From positions 186,001-250,000 of the forward strand of contig CAWIRE010000003.1 of NCBI GenBank assembly GCA_963838385.1: a stretch of DNA of 64,000 nt, given 5' to 3'. How positions within the stretch are numbered: the stretch's first letter is position 1; each line of letters begins with the position of its first letter. The notes beneath the pieces are model-generated. The model saw only the letters and a program-made list of their open reading frames with translations. It was not told the DNA's origin and ran no database searches. Shown here piece by piece: positions 47,182 through 55,979 of this stretch. Origin of the DNA: DAHUYF01 sp963838385. GTDB taxonomy: Bacteria; Pseudomonadota; Alphaproteobacteria; ATCC43930; CGMCC-115725. A program made the position numbers and the translations under genes.

Positions 47182-48522
47182 ATGGTGCAGGGTGCGGGCA
47201 GCGAGCGAGCGGGTTTGCAAGGGCGGGGCCGGAACCTGTACGAATTTTGCTTCTTTTTTGCTCTGGCGGGGATCGCAGTTCTCGACCTGCCGACCGTTTC
47301 CTACGATAGCCCCCAATATATCGCGATGGCTGAAGGCCGCATCGATGACGTCGTAGCGCCTTTTTCCGGCCGGGTATTGGCGCCCTATTTGAGCGCGTCG
47401 ATTCACTCGATGTTCGGGCTTTCTCTCGCCGCGGCGTTTTCCGCTGTCGCGTTGCTCGGGGCTGCTCTCTTCGTGCTCGGCATCCACTTTCTGTATCGTC
47501 GGTACAGACTGGAGCCTTACGCTTTGTTTCCGGCGGTTCTTGCGGTTCCTTGGGTGATTGGCGCGATACGCGACGCCTACCTCCCGGATATTCTGGTGAT
47601 GGGGCTCGTTTCGCTGTTTTTATTGTCCCTTCGGCAGGAGAATTGGATCCTCGCCGGTATCGTCGCCGTTTTGTCGATACTGGCACGGGAAACCGGCCTC
47701 ATCCTTATGGCTTTCGCTATCGGTTTCGCCGTTCGCCAAAAACGCTGGTCGTTTGCCGCGGCGCTCGCCGTGTCGAGCGGTGTGGCCATGCTTGCCGTCA
47801 GGTACATTGAGCCGTCGGTGCCGAACGTTCATGCTATGAACGGCCTTTTGTACATGGCGTTGAAGATCCCGGTTAACTTTCTTCGCAACCTCGTCGGCAT
47901 CCAATTTTGGTCGAACGACATGAACTGGTGCGATCATCCGCTGCTGATCGTGCCTTTCGGCCGGGCGGTCGCGGCTTACTTTGGCAACATGAAGGCCGTC
48001 GGGATCTGTGCGCCGAATTTCATGGCTCCGGTCGCGAATGCGGCCCTGTTCCTGTCGATCTTCGGCGTGCTTCCCGGGTTGACGCTCGGTCTCCTGGCGT
48101 ACAGCCGCCGCGAGCTGGTGAAAGATCCTTGGCTGTTCTTTGTGGCTCTCTACGGCGGCGTCATGTTGCTGCTTGGCACGTGCACCGGGGCGAGCGTCTA
48201 CCGGTTGCTGACGTACGGATGGCCGCTCTTCATTCTTGCGACGCCGATCCTGTGGAAGGCGCGCTTCGAGGACGAGCCTTTTTCTCGTGTAACGCTGATA
48301 GCGGTTCAACTGGGACTGAGTTGGCTCGGTCCGATGTTGGGGGCGGCGGTTGGCGCGGTCCAGTGGTGGCAGGATGACGGCGTGGCATGTGCTATGGCGG
48401 TGATCGGTCTCCTCCTGAATGCGTGGGCCTACTTTCGCGTTCATGTGAAGCGGCAGGCTATGGCAGCGCGGAAAGCGCAATTCCGCAGCGACGAGTCCGC
48501 CGCGCCCCGGGGAGCGGCCTAA
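47182..48522 (+). CDS. Polytopic membrane protein, probable GT-C-type glycosyltransferase
   Basis: 446 residues with 10-11 hydrophobic helices. The first periplasmic loop contains YDSPQYIAMAEGRID followed by PFSGRVLAPYL, an acidic motif and Arg arrangement similar to the catalytic loop of GT-C enzymes that use polyprenyl-phosphate sugars. IRDAYLPD and a second loop with two Cys and Asn-Trp-Cys follow. Function is inferred from topology and the acidic loop only; it is a candidate for transferring the lipid-linked arabinose or another sugar in the periplasm. Divergent from the WaaL-like gene. Confidence 0.62.
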   Translation: MVQGAGSERAGLQGRGRNLYEFCFFFALAGIAVLDLPTVSYDSPQYIAMAEGRIDDVVAPFSGRVLAPYLSASIHSMFGLSLAAAFSAVALLGAALFVLGIHFLYRRYRLEPYALFPAVLAVPWVIGAIRDAYLPDILVMGLVSLFLLSLRQENWILAGIVAVLSILARETGLILMAFAIGFAVRQKRWSFAAALAVSSGVAMLAVRYIEPSVPNVHAMNGLLYMALKIPVNFLRNLVGIQFWSNDMNWCDHPLLIVPFGRAVAAYFGNMKAVGICAPNFMAPVANAALFLSIFGVLPGLTLGLLAYSRRELVKDPWLFFVALYGGVMLLLGTCTGASVYRLLTYGWPLFILATPILWKARFEDEPFSRVTLIAVQLGLSWLGPMLGAAVGAVQWWQDDGVACAMAVIGLLLNAWAYFRVHVKRQAMAARKAQFRSDESAAPRGAA

Positions 48523-48602
48523 GTCGCCATGGATAAGGGACGCGCAGGCGGGGCGGAGGGTCGCGACCGCACCCGGCGGACCTTACGGTCGATGGCGGGA
48601 CG

Positions 48603-49274
48603 ATGGCCGCTCTGAGGCTCGTCACCAGTTTCGGCGATGCGGCGCTGCTGCTGCCCGCCGCTGTCGCCTTGCTGTTCTATCTGGTCCGGGCGCGAGCGTG
48701 GCAAACCGCAGCGGCCTGGATTGCCGCACTTGCTCTCTGCGCCGTGCTGACGGCGGCGGCGAAGATGATGTTCCATGCCTGCGGTGCGCAGCTTCCCGCC
48801 CTGGACATCCGCAGCCCCAGCGGCCACACCAGCCTGAGCGCCACCTTCTACGGCTGCGGCGCCTTGATGCTCTCTGCCGATCAGTCATGGCGCCGCCGGC
48901 TGGGCGCGCTGCTAGCCGCAGCTGTGGTCGCGACGGTGATCGCGGCGAGCCGGGTCGCGCTGCGCGCTCATAGCATCGAGGAAGTCGTCGCCGGTTTCGC
49001 CATCGGTCTGATCTGTGTCGCCTTCTTTGCGGGCGGCTATCTCTCGCGCGCCCACGGCGCGCTCGACTGGCGGTTGCCAGTGGCGCTGCTCGTCGTTTTC
49101 GCGCTTCTCGCGCATGGTCACCATCTGAGCATAGAGGGTTTTCTCGGCAGGCTGTCCGACCGATTGCAGCTCGCTCAACACATATGTCCCGTGGGAGGGG
49201 AGGACCTGGCGCGGAGGGCCGTTGGCGCCGACACGCTGCCGGACCCGTGGAACCGCCGCTCGCGCCATAGCTGA
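48603..49274 (+). CDS. PAP2-type phosphatase
   Basis: 223 residues, six hydrophobic helices. The catalytic motifs are PSGH at 72-75 and SR-x5-H-x3-E at 116-127 (Glu in place of the usual Asp). The K-x6-RP motif is reduced to a lone Lys near residue 54. PAP2 enzymes dephosphorylate lipid phosphates; Rv3807c, proposed to dephosphorylate the ribose-5-phosphate intermediate of the arabinose pathway, belongs to this family. The nearby dprE1/dprE2-like operon makes that role attractive, but undecaprenyl diphosphate recycling is also plausible. Confidence 0.82.
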   Translation: MAALRLVTSFGDAALLLPAAVALLFYLVRARAWQTAAAWIAALALCAVLTAAAKMMFHACGAQLPALDIRSPSGHTSLSATFYGCGALMLSADQSWRRRLGALLAAAVVATVIAASRVALRAHSIEEVVAGFAIGLICVAFFAGGYLSRAHGALDWRLPVALLVVFALLAHGHHLSIEGFLGRLSDRLQLAQHICPVGGEDLARRAVGADTLPDPWNRRSRHS

Positions 49275-49430
49275 ACCGGATCGGATTCATTCGTCGGAAC
49301 TCGATATGCCGCTCTTCCATTTCGCCGATCCGCACCAGAGCAGCTGCCTCGTCGCCGCGATTCGGCTGCGCCGGCGACACGAGCAGCGAATCCGGGACCG
49401 AGCGCTCGCGCGCTCGGCACATCGCGCGCC

Positions 49431-49963
49431 ATGAGGCGGCGACAGGCGGGACGGACCGGCTTGGTCTTTCCGAACTCGGCCTGGGCTGCTCTGCCTTCTG
49501 GGCAAAACCCAACTTTGCCCAGGCTCGCGCCGCGGCGGCCATAGGCTGCGGCATCACCTTCTTCGATACCGGCCCGAGTTATGCGGCCGACAACGCCGAG
49601 TGGCGGCGCGGCGCGGCGCTGCGCCGCCATCGCCGCATCCGGTCGCGCGGCATTGATCGGCACTCCCGTCGCTCAGGCGCTGTTCACCGGCAGGTCCTCC
49701 GGCCGACGGCGTTACGCCATTGCTGGGCACTGAAGAACCACCGGTGTGCACTCCGGGCGGCGTGGCGCTACCGCTTTCTCAACGCTCTCCCCGGACTGAC
49801 CGGCGCGCAAGCGGCGCTCGCCTATGCCCTGCGGCCGCCCGAGATCGCCGCGGCAATCTTCGGCACCACAGAGATCGCTCATCTGGAGGAAGACGTCGCA
49901 GCCGCCGGCCTGACCCTGCCGCCGGAGTTCATCGCGCGAATCGAGGCCGAGGCGGACGCCTGA
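49431..49963 (+). pseudogene. Aldo/keto reductase relic with frameshift and internal deletion
   Basis: From the ATG at 49431 the frame reads RRRQAGRTGL, the usual family N-terminus; the match then moves to another frame (codons in phase with 49472) at ELGLGCSAFWAKPNFA, GITFFDTGPSYAADNAE and, after only about 45 unmatched residues, LPGLTGAQAALAYALRPPE and IFGTTEIAHLEEDV, ending with TGA at 49963. About 120 central residues, including the catalytic Lys and His, are missing compared with a normal family length of about 300. A frameshift near 49465 plus an internal deletion explain this. The intact relative is at 38606. Not likely functional. Confidence 0.72.
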
Positions 49964-49967
49964 GCGC

Positions 49968-51239
49968 TCAGTGCGGATGCGGCTGCGCGGGCAAGTCCCA
50001 TTCCGCCGATTTCGCCACCGCCGCCGCCTCGTTGCGGCCGTTGACGATGGCGGCGAGCACGCCATCGAGCCGGCGGCGGGAACGTTCATGCAGCTCGGCG
50101 AAGCGGGCGTGCGTCCGCTCGGACGCCTCCGCCAACTGTTGGCGATCGTTTGCCCAGGCGGCGATCTGCTCGACGGTCTGCGCCACGAACTCCTCTGCGG
50201 CGAGAACCCGGCCGCCGGTGATGCCGAGGAGATAGGCGATGCAGCCGCGATCGGTGGCGATCACCGGCACCCCGGCGGAAACGGCATCGACGATGACCAG
50301 CGGCTCGGCCTCGTGCTCATAGGCGGTCGGGAACAGGAAGACGTCGATATCGCCGTAGAAGCGCGGCACGTCCATCGCATCGAGGCGGCCGAGATAGCGG
50401 ATATAGGCGCCGAATTCCGCCTGGGCCTCGGCGATGAGCGTGCTGGTCTCGGCGTCCTCCGCGGGCCCCGCCAGCCACAGTTCGACCTCGATCCCGCTGG
50501 CGCGCAACGCGCGCAGGCAATCGAGCACGATGCCGATGCCCTTCTCGCGCGAGAGATTGCTCAGATGGCCGATGCGCAGCCGCCGGGCGCCGACATCGCG
50601 CCCGACCGGACGCGCCGCCACGAAGGTCGTGTTCGATACCACCGTCACGTGGCGCGCCGACCGGTACAGGCGGCGCAGATCGCGCGCCATCGGCGGCGCC
50701 AGCACGACATGCATCGCGCCGGGACCGCAGATCGCGAGGAATGCTCCCATCAGCCGGGTGTACCGCCCGAAGTTGCGGTAGGAGTGATAGTGGACGGTGA
50801 GCGCATAGCCGCAGCAGCGGCTGGCGATCGCGATGAGGCAGGAATAGATCAGACCGGTGCCGCTATGCGGCGCGAGGTAGAGAGCGGCGCAACCGCGCAG
50901 CCGCGCCCTGATCAGGACGACGCAGGCGGCCAGCGTCGACAGCGGCTTCGAGAGCATTCCCAGGCGGCGGAAGCTGTCCGTGTCGTAGCCCGTGACGGCG
51001 GCGATCGCGCTCAGCCGCTCGAACATGCATTGCGTGATGATGCGCTGACCGTTCACCGGCGGCGGAAACAGGCCGATGAACAGCAGCTTGTGGCGCCGGC
51101 GAGACACGGCTTCAGCGTCGGCGATCTGCTCGCACTCACCCTGCGCCCGGTCGCGACGCGGCTGATCAAGGGGCGGATGGGTCACGGATGCTGGCCGGTG
51201 TCCGGTTGGTGTCCCACCACTAAACGGCAAGTTTCTCAC
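49968..51239 (-). CDS. Glycosyltransferase, GT4 family
   Basis: Up to 423 residues. The recognisable domain begins at about residue 50 (LLFIGLFPPPVNGQRIITQ); the true start may be the GTG at 51107. The hinge is LRIGHLSNLSREKGIGIVLD and the donor site AYEHEAEPLVIVDAVSAGVP has the E-x7-D/E pattern of retaining GT4 transferases. Part of the polysaccharide locus, transcribed with the wzc-like gene upstream. Donor unknown. Confidence 0.88.
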   Translation of the reverse strand: MRNLPFSGGTPTGHRPASVTHPPLDQPRRDRAQGECEQIADAEAVSRRRHKLLFIGLFPPPVNGQRIITQCMFERLSAIAAVTGYDTDSFRRLGMLSKPLSTLAACVVLIRARLRGCAALYLAPHSGTGLIYSCLIAIASRCCGYALTVHYHSYRNFGRYTRLMGAFLAICGPGAMHVVLAPPMARDLRRLYRSARHVTVVSNTTFVAARPVGRDVGARRLRIGHLSNLSREKGIGIVLDCLRALRASGIEVELWLAGPAEDAETSTLIAEAQAEFGAYIRYLGRLDAMDVPRFYGDIDVFLFPTAYEHEAEPLVIVDAVSAGVPVIATDRGCIAYLLGITGGRVLAAEEFVAQTVEQIAAWANDRQQLAEASERTHARFAELHERSRRRLDGVLAAIVNGRNEAAAVAKSAEWDLPAQPHPH

Positions 51240-51453
51240 TTCGTTCCAAGCCGCTGCTGCGGCGGGCGATCGAGCACTCGCCCGGCGGCAGCCATCGCCG
51301 CCGGGTTGACGGCGCTCTCCTTGTCGACGACGAAGTCGGCATCGCGAACCTCTGACTCAGTACGCTCATGATCGTCACCTTGGGGTAGTCGTGGCGATCG
51401 AACTCGAAACCAACCGCTGGCCGGCGGCGGGGAGTCTGCGAACATGTGCCGCT

Positions 51454-52233
51454 CTAGCGATAATATTCGCGCAGGCGGCCGGCATAGAGGACGCTGTCGC
51501 TGAAGCCGTCCTTGGCATGCGCCTTGACGTCGACCGCCATCAGCGCCACCCCGGCGACCTGCGCCCCGGCCTCGAAGAGCTGACGCAGCGCCGAGGCCGC
51601 GACCCGGTGCGAGGTCGAAGCCCAGCGCACGACGAACAGCGTCTGCTCGGCCAGCGTCGCCAGGACGCGGGTGTCGGCGACGGCGAGCACCGGCGCGCTG
51701 TCGAGGATGACCATGTCGTAGCGCTCCATCAGCCCGCGCAGCAGTTGCCGGAAGCGGTCGGAGGAGAGCAGGTTGGGCGGCACCTGCAACTGGTCGCCCG
51801 CCGGAATCACGTCGACGCCGCCAGGACCGGCCGAGTAGATGACCTCTTCGAGCGCGTTGCGGTTGATCAGCCATTCGATCAGGCCGGGCCGCTGCGACAC
51901 CCCGGCGAGACGGTGCACGGCCGGGCGGCGCAGGTCGCCGTCGATCACGATGACGCGCTGGCCATAGCGCGCGACCGTCTGGGCCAGCGACATGGCCATG
52001 GTGGATTTGCCTTCGCCGGGCAGCGCCGAGGTCACGAGCACGACACGCGGCCGGCGGTCGACATCCGAGAGCATCAGGTTGGTATGGATGCCGCGGATCG
52101 CCTCGGCATAGGCGGAAAGCGGCCGGTCCAAGACCTCCTGCTCGGGCCGGCTGCCGGTCACGCGGCGCAGGCCGCCCACCGCCGGGACCATGCCGAGCGG
52201 ATGCACCTTGAGCGCGCTGCGCACCTGATCCAT
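51454..52233 (-). CDS. Polysaccharide tyrosine kinase domain (BY-kinase, C-terminal part of a Wzc-type protein)
   Basis: 259 residues starting at the ATG at 52233. Walker A SALPGEGKST (69-78), Walker A' VIVIDGDLRRP (94-104), Walker B MVILDSA (174-180) and a C-terminal cluster of Tyr (LYAGRLREYYR) mark a bacterial tyrosine kinase. It normally forms one protein with the Wzz-like membrane part, which here is encoded immediately upstream in a different frame. If made separately it would act in trans, as CapB does in Gram-positives. Autophosphorylation of the tail would control chain length and export. Confidence 0.88.
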   Translation of the reverse strand: MDQVRSALKVHPLGMVPAVGGLRRVTGSRPEQEVLDRPLSAYAEAIRGIHTNLMLSDVDRRPRVVLVTSALPGEGKSTMAMSLAQTVARYGQRVIVIDGDLRRPAVHRLAGVSQRPGLIEWLINRNALEEVIYSAGPGGVDVIPAGDQLQVPPNLLSSDRFRQLLRGLMERYDMVILDSAPVLAVADTRVLATLAEQTLFVVRWASTSHRVAASALRQLFEAGAQVAGVALMAVDVKAHAKDGFSDSVLYAGRLREYYR

Positions 52234-53782
52234 GCTGCGGATCGCCGAGTTCGAGATTCTGGCAGATCATCGCCAGCAGCGCGCCGATGACGAGGCTGGT
52301 GAGCACGCTGAGCAGGATGAGCACCGTCTTCTGCGGGAAGCTCGGCATGAGCGGCACCGCGGCGTGCGAGATGATGTCGGCGTCCGGCTGCTGGAAGCTG
52401 TCCTGGGTCTGCGTCTCCTTGTACTGCGCGAGGAAATTCTCATAGAGTGCGCGGTTCGCCTGCGCTTGGAGCTCGAGGTCGTGGAGCTGGACCTCGGCGA
52501 CATCGTTGTGCGCGGCGTCCGCCTTGATCTTGCCGAGCAGCGCGGTGAGGCTCTGCTCGTGCGCCTGTTCGGTCGCCACCTCGTTGCGCAGGGCGTCGAC
52601 GACGCGGTTCACCTCCGTCTGGATCTTGGCGCGGATCTCGGCGATCTCGGCCCGCACGTTGATGACCTTCGGATAGCGGTCGCCGTACTGGGCGGAAAGA
52701 TCGGCGGCGCGTCGCTGCGCGTCGGCCTCCTGCGCCCGCAGGTTCTGGATCACCGGCGATTGCAGCACTTCGAGGATGTTGTCGTCCCGGATCGCGGTGT
52801 CGGCGTCGCGACCCCCTCGCGTGACGCCCGAACGCTGCAGCGCGGCGAGTTGTGATTGCGCCTCGAGGTATTTGGTGTGCGCCGTGATCGCGTCCGCCGA
52901 GACCTGCGCCATCTGCTGCGTCGTCAGCGTCGTGCCCAGCGTGCCCGGCGCGGTCGGGTTCTGCGCGCGCAGCAGGCCGTTGGCCGCGCGGTATTTCTCG
53001 ACCGCGTCCTCGGACACCTGCACCTCCTGGCGCAACGTATTGAGGCGGTCGGCTAGCCAGACATTGGCGCGTTTCGTCGCGTCGAACTTGGCATCGAGGC
53101 GGGCGACGATGTAGGCGTCGGCGAGCGTATTGGCGACCTGCGCGGCGGTGACCGGGTTCACCGAGGTGAAGGAGATGGTGACGATGCGGGATTTGCCGTC
53201 ATTCGATACTTTGAGCTTGTCCTCGAAGTTCTCGATGATCCTGGTCATGTCGCGGTCGTTGCCGGCAGCCGGCGCGCTGCTCTTGGTGAGCGCGTCGATC
53301 CAACGCTGGGGCACGATGTGCTGCGCCTGCAGCAGCCGTGTCAGCAGGTCGGGCGGCTGCAGCGCCGGATTGAATTCGGGATTGTTGTAGAGCGCGAGCT
53401 TGTTGACCGTCTTCTCGGCGAGGTGGCGGGAACGGATGACGCCGATCTCCGTGGCAACCATCTCATTGTCGCCCTTGAGCTCGGAGAGCAGGTCCTCGAT
53501 CTTGCCGATCTTGACCTGCTGGATGCCGATCAGCACCTGGGACGAGGCGGTGTATTGCGGCGTGAGATGATAGATGACGAAGATCGCGAGCGCGGTCAGG
53601 GCCACGGTCGTCCACAGGACGAGGGTCCGCCAGCGCCAGATCGTCTGCCAGAGATGCCTGAGGTCGACGCTCTCGAGCGTGCTGCTGAGGAGGCTCGGCC
53701 CGCCTTCGAGCGTGCCGTGCCCGTCGGTGCCGGCGCTTGCGGTCGCGACGCGGCTGGTATGATGCGGAATCAAAGAGGCCAT
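52234..53782 (-). CDS. Wzz-type polysaccharide co-polymerase domain (N-terminal part of a Wzc-type protein), frameshifted before the kinase
   Basis: About 516 residues from the ATG at 53782 carry the Wzz domain: a first membrane helix (WTTVALTALAIFVIYHL), a long periplasmic coiled-coil region (AEIAEIRAKIQTEVNRVV and similar heptads), the Pro-rich segment AVPLMPSFPQKTVLILLSVL and a second helix. After LLAMICQNLELG the frame goes on to 51236 with no similarity, while the kinase continues in another frame. One extra base at about 52245-52250 would join them (total length 2329 is one over a multiple of three). It sets polymer length at the inner membrane. Real split or sequencing error is unresolved. 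Confidence 0.85.
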
Positions 53783-54059
53783 CGGTTCGTTCCTCGCCGG
53801 CCGTTGGGGCCGCTCAAAAAGTCGCCTGGCACGATCGCCGTTCGTCGCTTCGTTGGCGGGGAGGCGCGCCCGGCTGCGGTCGGGGCCCCCGCCCTCTGCA
53901 TCATTCGCCCGTTTGAACAGGTGGCGTGCCGACCGTGCCACCGGGCGGTGGAAGAACATTGTTGCGTTGTGAAAGTTCCGGGGCCGGAGCCAGTGGTTTC
54001 AGGAACCATCGTAGTCTTCGCGTGTTCCTCCACCGCCCCATTTGAAAAATGGCAATGTC

Positions 54060-55751
54060 ATGTTCATTGACGCGCGGACGGTGGCCAGCCACGCAGTGAT
54101 CGAGGCCGATCTCTGCATCGTCGGCGCCGGCGCGGCGGGCATCACGCTGGCGCAGGAATTCGTCGGGACGGGGATCGATCTTTGCGTGCTCGAAAGCGGC
54201 GGGCTGGAGTTCAACTGGCGCACTCAATCTCTGTACGAGGGCGCCAACGCCGGTTTGCGCTATTTCGATCTCGACGTTTGCCAGATTCGCTATTTCGGCG
54301 GCAACACCAATGCCTGGGGTGGATGGTGCCGGCCGCTCGACCCGGTCGATTTCCAGCGCCGCCCCTGGGTCGAGAACAGCGGCTGGCCCTTCACCGAGGC
54401 GGCGCTGCGGCCCTATTACCGGCAGGCGCACGCGCTCTGCCAGCTGCGCAGCGACGACTACGCCCCCGACCGCGCCGCGGCGGAGATCCCCGATCCGCGC
54501 GCGCGCCTTGCGCCGTTCGATCCCGATAAGCTCGAGAGCAGCATCTACCGCTTCAGCGCGCCCACGCGCTTCGGCCAGGCCTATCGCGATGCGGTGCGGC
54601 GCGCCGCGAACCTGCGCTGCTTCCTCAATGCCAACGTGCTGGGGATCAAGACCACCGACAATGCGCGCGCGGTCACCCGGCTGGCGGTAGGCTGCCTTGG
54701 CGGCGGCCGCTTCGAGGTGCGCGCGCGGTATTTCGTGCTCGCGGCCGGCGGCATCGAGAACACCCGGCTGCTCCTGCTGTCGAACGACGTGGTGGCGGCC
54801 GGGCTCGGCAACCAGAACGATCTCGTCGGGCGCCATTTCATGGAGCATCCGCATACCAAGCGCGTGCTCGTCGCCGCCCGCCACCCGCTGCCGACGGCGC
54901 TTTACGGCCTCGCCTTCCGCGATCATGCGCTCTCGGCGCGCCTCGCGCTGCCGGCGGCGCTGCAGGAGCGCGAGGGGCTGCTCAATTACAGCGGCAACAT
55001 CCACCCGATTTACATCGGGCATGAAACCGACGGCTGGCTCGCCTTTCGCAAGTTCGTGCTGTCGCTCTCGCGCTCGCGGCGATCCGACCCCTTCATCCGC
55101 TTCCCGCCTTACGGCCGCAAGGGCCTGTCGCCGCGACAGCTCTTCGACGTTGCGCGCCAGTTCGACAAGGTCACCATCGCCGCGCTGCTGCAGCTCTTCC
55201 AGCCGGACCGGTTCATCGCCGGCTATGTGCTGGAAAGCAAATCCGAGCAGGCGCCCAACCCGGAGAGCCGCGTGCTGCTCGACGAGCGGCGCGACCCCTT
55301 CGGCCTGAACCGGGTCCGGCTCGACTGGCGCATGCTGCCCATCGACCGCCACACGGTGGTGCGCGCCGAGGCGATCATCGAGAGCGAGCTGGTGCGGTTG
55401 GGGCTGGGCCGCCTGGCGCCGCTCGAGGCCGGCGAGATCGAGGGCTGGCCGGCCAATCTGGAGGGCGGCTGGCATCAGATCGGCACGACGCGGATGGACG
55501 AGGATCCGCGGCGCGGCGTGGTCGACGCCAATTGCCGGATGCACGGCATGTCGAACCTGTTCGTCGTCGGCAGCTCGGTATTCCCGACCGCCGGCGCCGC
55601 GCCGCCGACGCTGACCATCGTCGCGCTCGCCGTCCGCCTCGCCGATCATCTGAAGGAGCTGCTCGGCGCCCGCCGGCCGCAGGTGACGGCCGCCCCGCCG
55701 CCGCCGGTCCCGGCGGCGGCGCCGCTGCTGGTCTCGCGCTCGAGCGCCTGA
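54060..55751 (+). CDS. GMC family FAD-dependent oxidoreductase
   Basis: 563 residues from the ATG at 54060 (a TTG at 54042 is possible). FAD motif CIVGAGAAGITLAQE and acidic LESGG, then RYFGGNTNAWGGWC, a GMC-type flavin contact, and the C-terminal active-site region HQIGTTRM with the NLFVVGSSVFPTAGAAPPT strand. It shares the family and C-terminal pattern of the protein at 39807 but is clearly diverged. It borders the polysaccharide locus and is divergent from the wzc-like gene; an oxidised sugar in the polymer would explain it. Confidence 0.9.
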   Translation: MFIDARTVASHAVIEADLCIVGAGAAGITLAQEFVGTGIDLCVLESGGLEFNWRTQSLYEGANAGLRYFDLDVCQIRYFGGNTNAWGGWCRPLDPVDFQRRPWVENSGWPFTEAALRPYYRQAHALCQLRSDDYAPDRAAAEIPDPRARLAPFDPDKLESSIYRFSAPTRFGQAYRDAVRRAANLRCFLNANVLGIKTTDNARAVTRLAVGCLGGGRFEVRARYFVLAAGGIENTRLLLLSNDVVAAGLGNQNDLVGRHFMEHPHTKRVLVAARHPLPTALYGLAFRDHALSARLALPAALQEREGLLNYSGNIHPIYIGHETDGWLAFRKFVLSLSRSRRSDPFIRFPPYGRKGLSPRQLFDVARQFDKVTIAALLQLFQPDRFIAGYVLESKSEQAPNPESRVLLDERRDPFGLNRVRLDWRMLPIDRHTVVRAEAIIESELVRLGLGRLAPLEAGEIEGWPANLEGGWHQIGTTRMDEDPRRGVVDANCRMHGMSNLFVVGSSVFPTAGAAPPTLTIVALAVRLADHLKELLGARRPQVTAAPPPPVPAAAPLLVSRSSA

Positions 55752-55779
55752 GGCGCCGGCCCGCCCTCCTGCCGGCGCC
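55752..55779 (+). terminator. Hairpin directly after the GMC oxidoreductase gene
   Basis: A perfect 9-bp stem (GGCGCCGGC/GCCGGCGCC) with a 10-base loop starts on the base after the stop codon. No T-tract. Confidence 0.5.
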
Positions 55780-55979
55780 CATGGCGTGGGCCGGCCGAGC
55801 CCGGCTCACCCGCCGCGCCGCAGCCGCCAGTAGAGATGAGATAGCCATTGCCCAAAATAACGGCAGCGTCGATACTGGCGCTCGCAAGATTTCGCGTCGC
55901 CCGCAATGATTTCAGGGCGATAGCGAGCAGGCCGGTGCGTGGGGGCGCGCGGCCGCGTCATTTGGGGGAGAAACCAGCC

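Noticed and set aside
48530..48615. Short 28-codon frame between the GT-C-like and PAP2 genes
   Set aside because: Too short, Arg-rich and overlapping the PAP2 start; no sign it is a gene.
51236..52233. The 330-codon continuation of the Wzz frame past the kinase junction
   Set aside because: It reads the kinase gene in a wrong frame and has Arg/Gly/Pro-rich low-complexity sequence typical of a shadow; the kinase in the other frame has all motifs.
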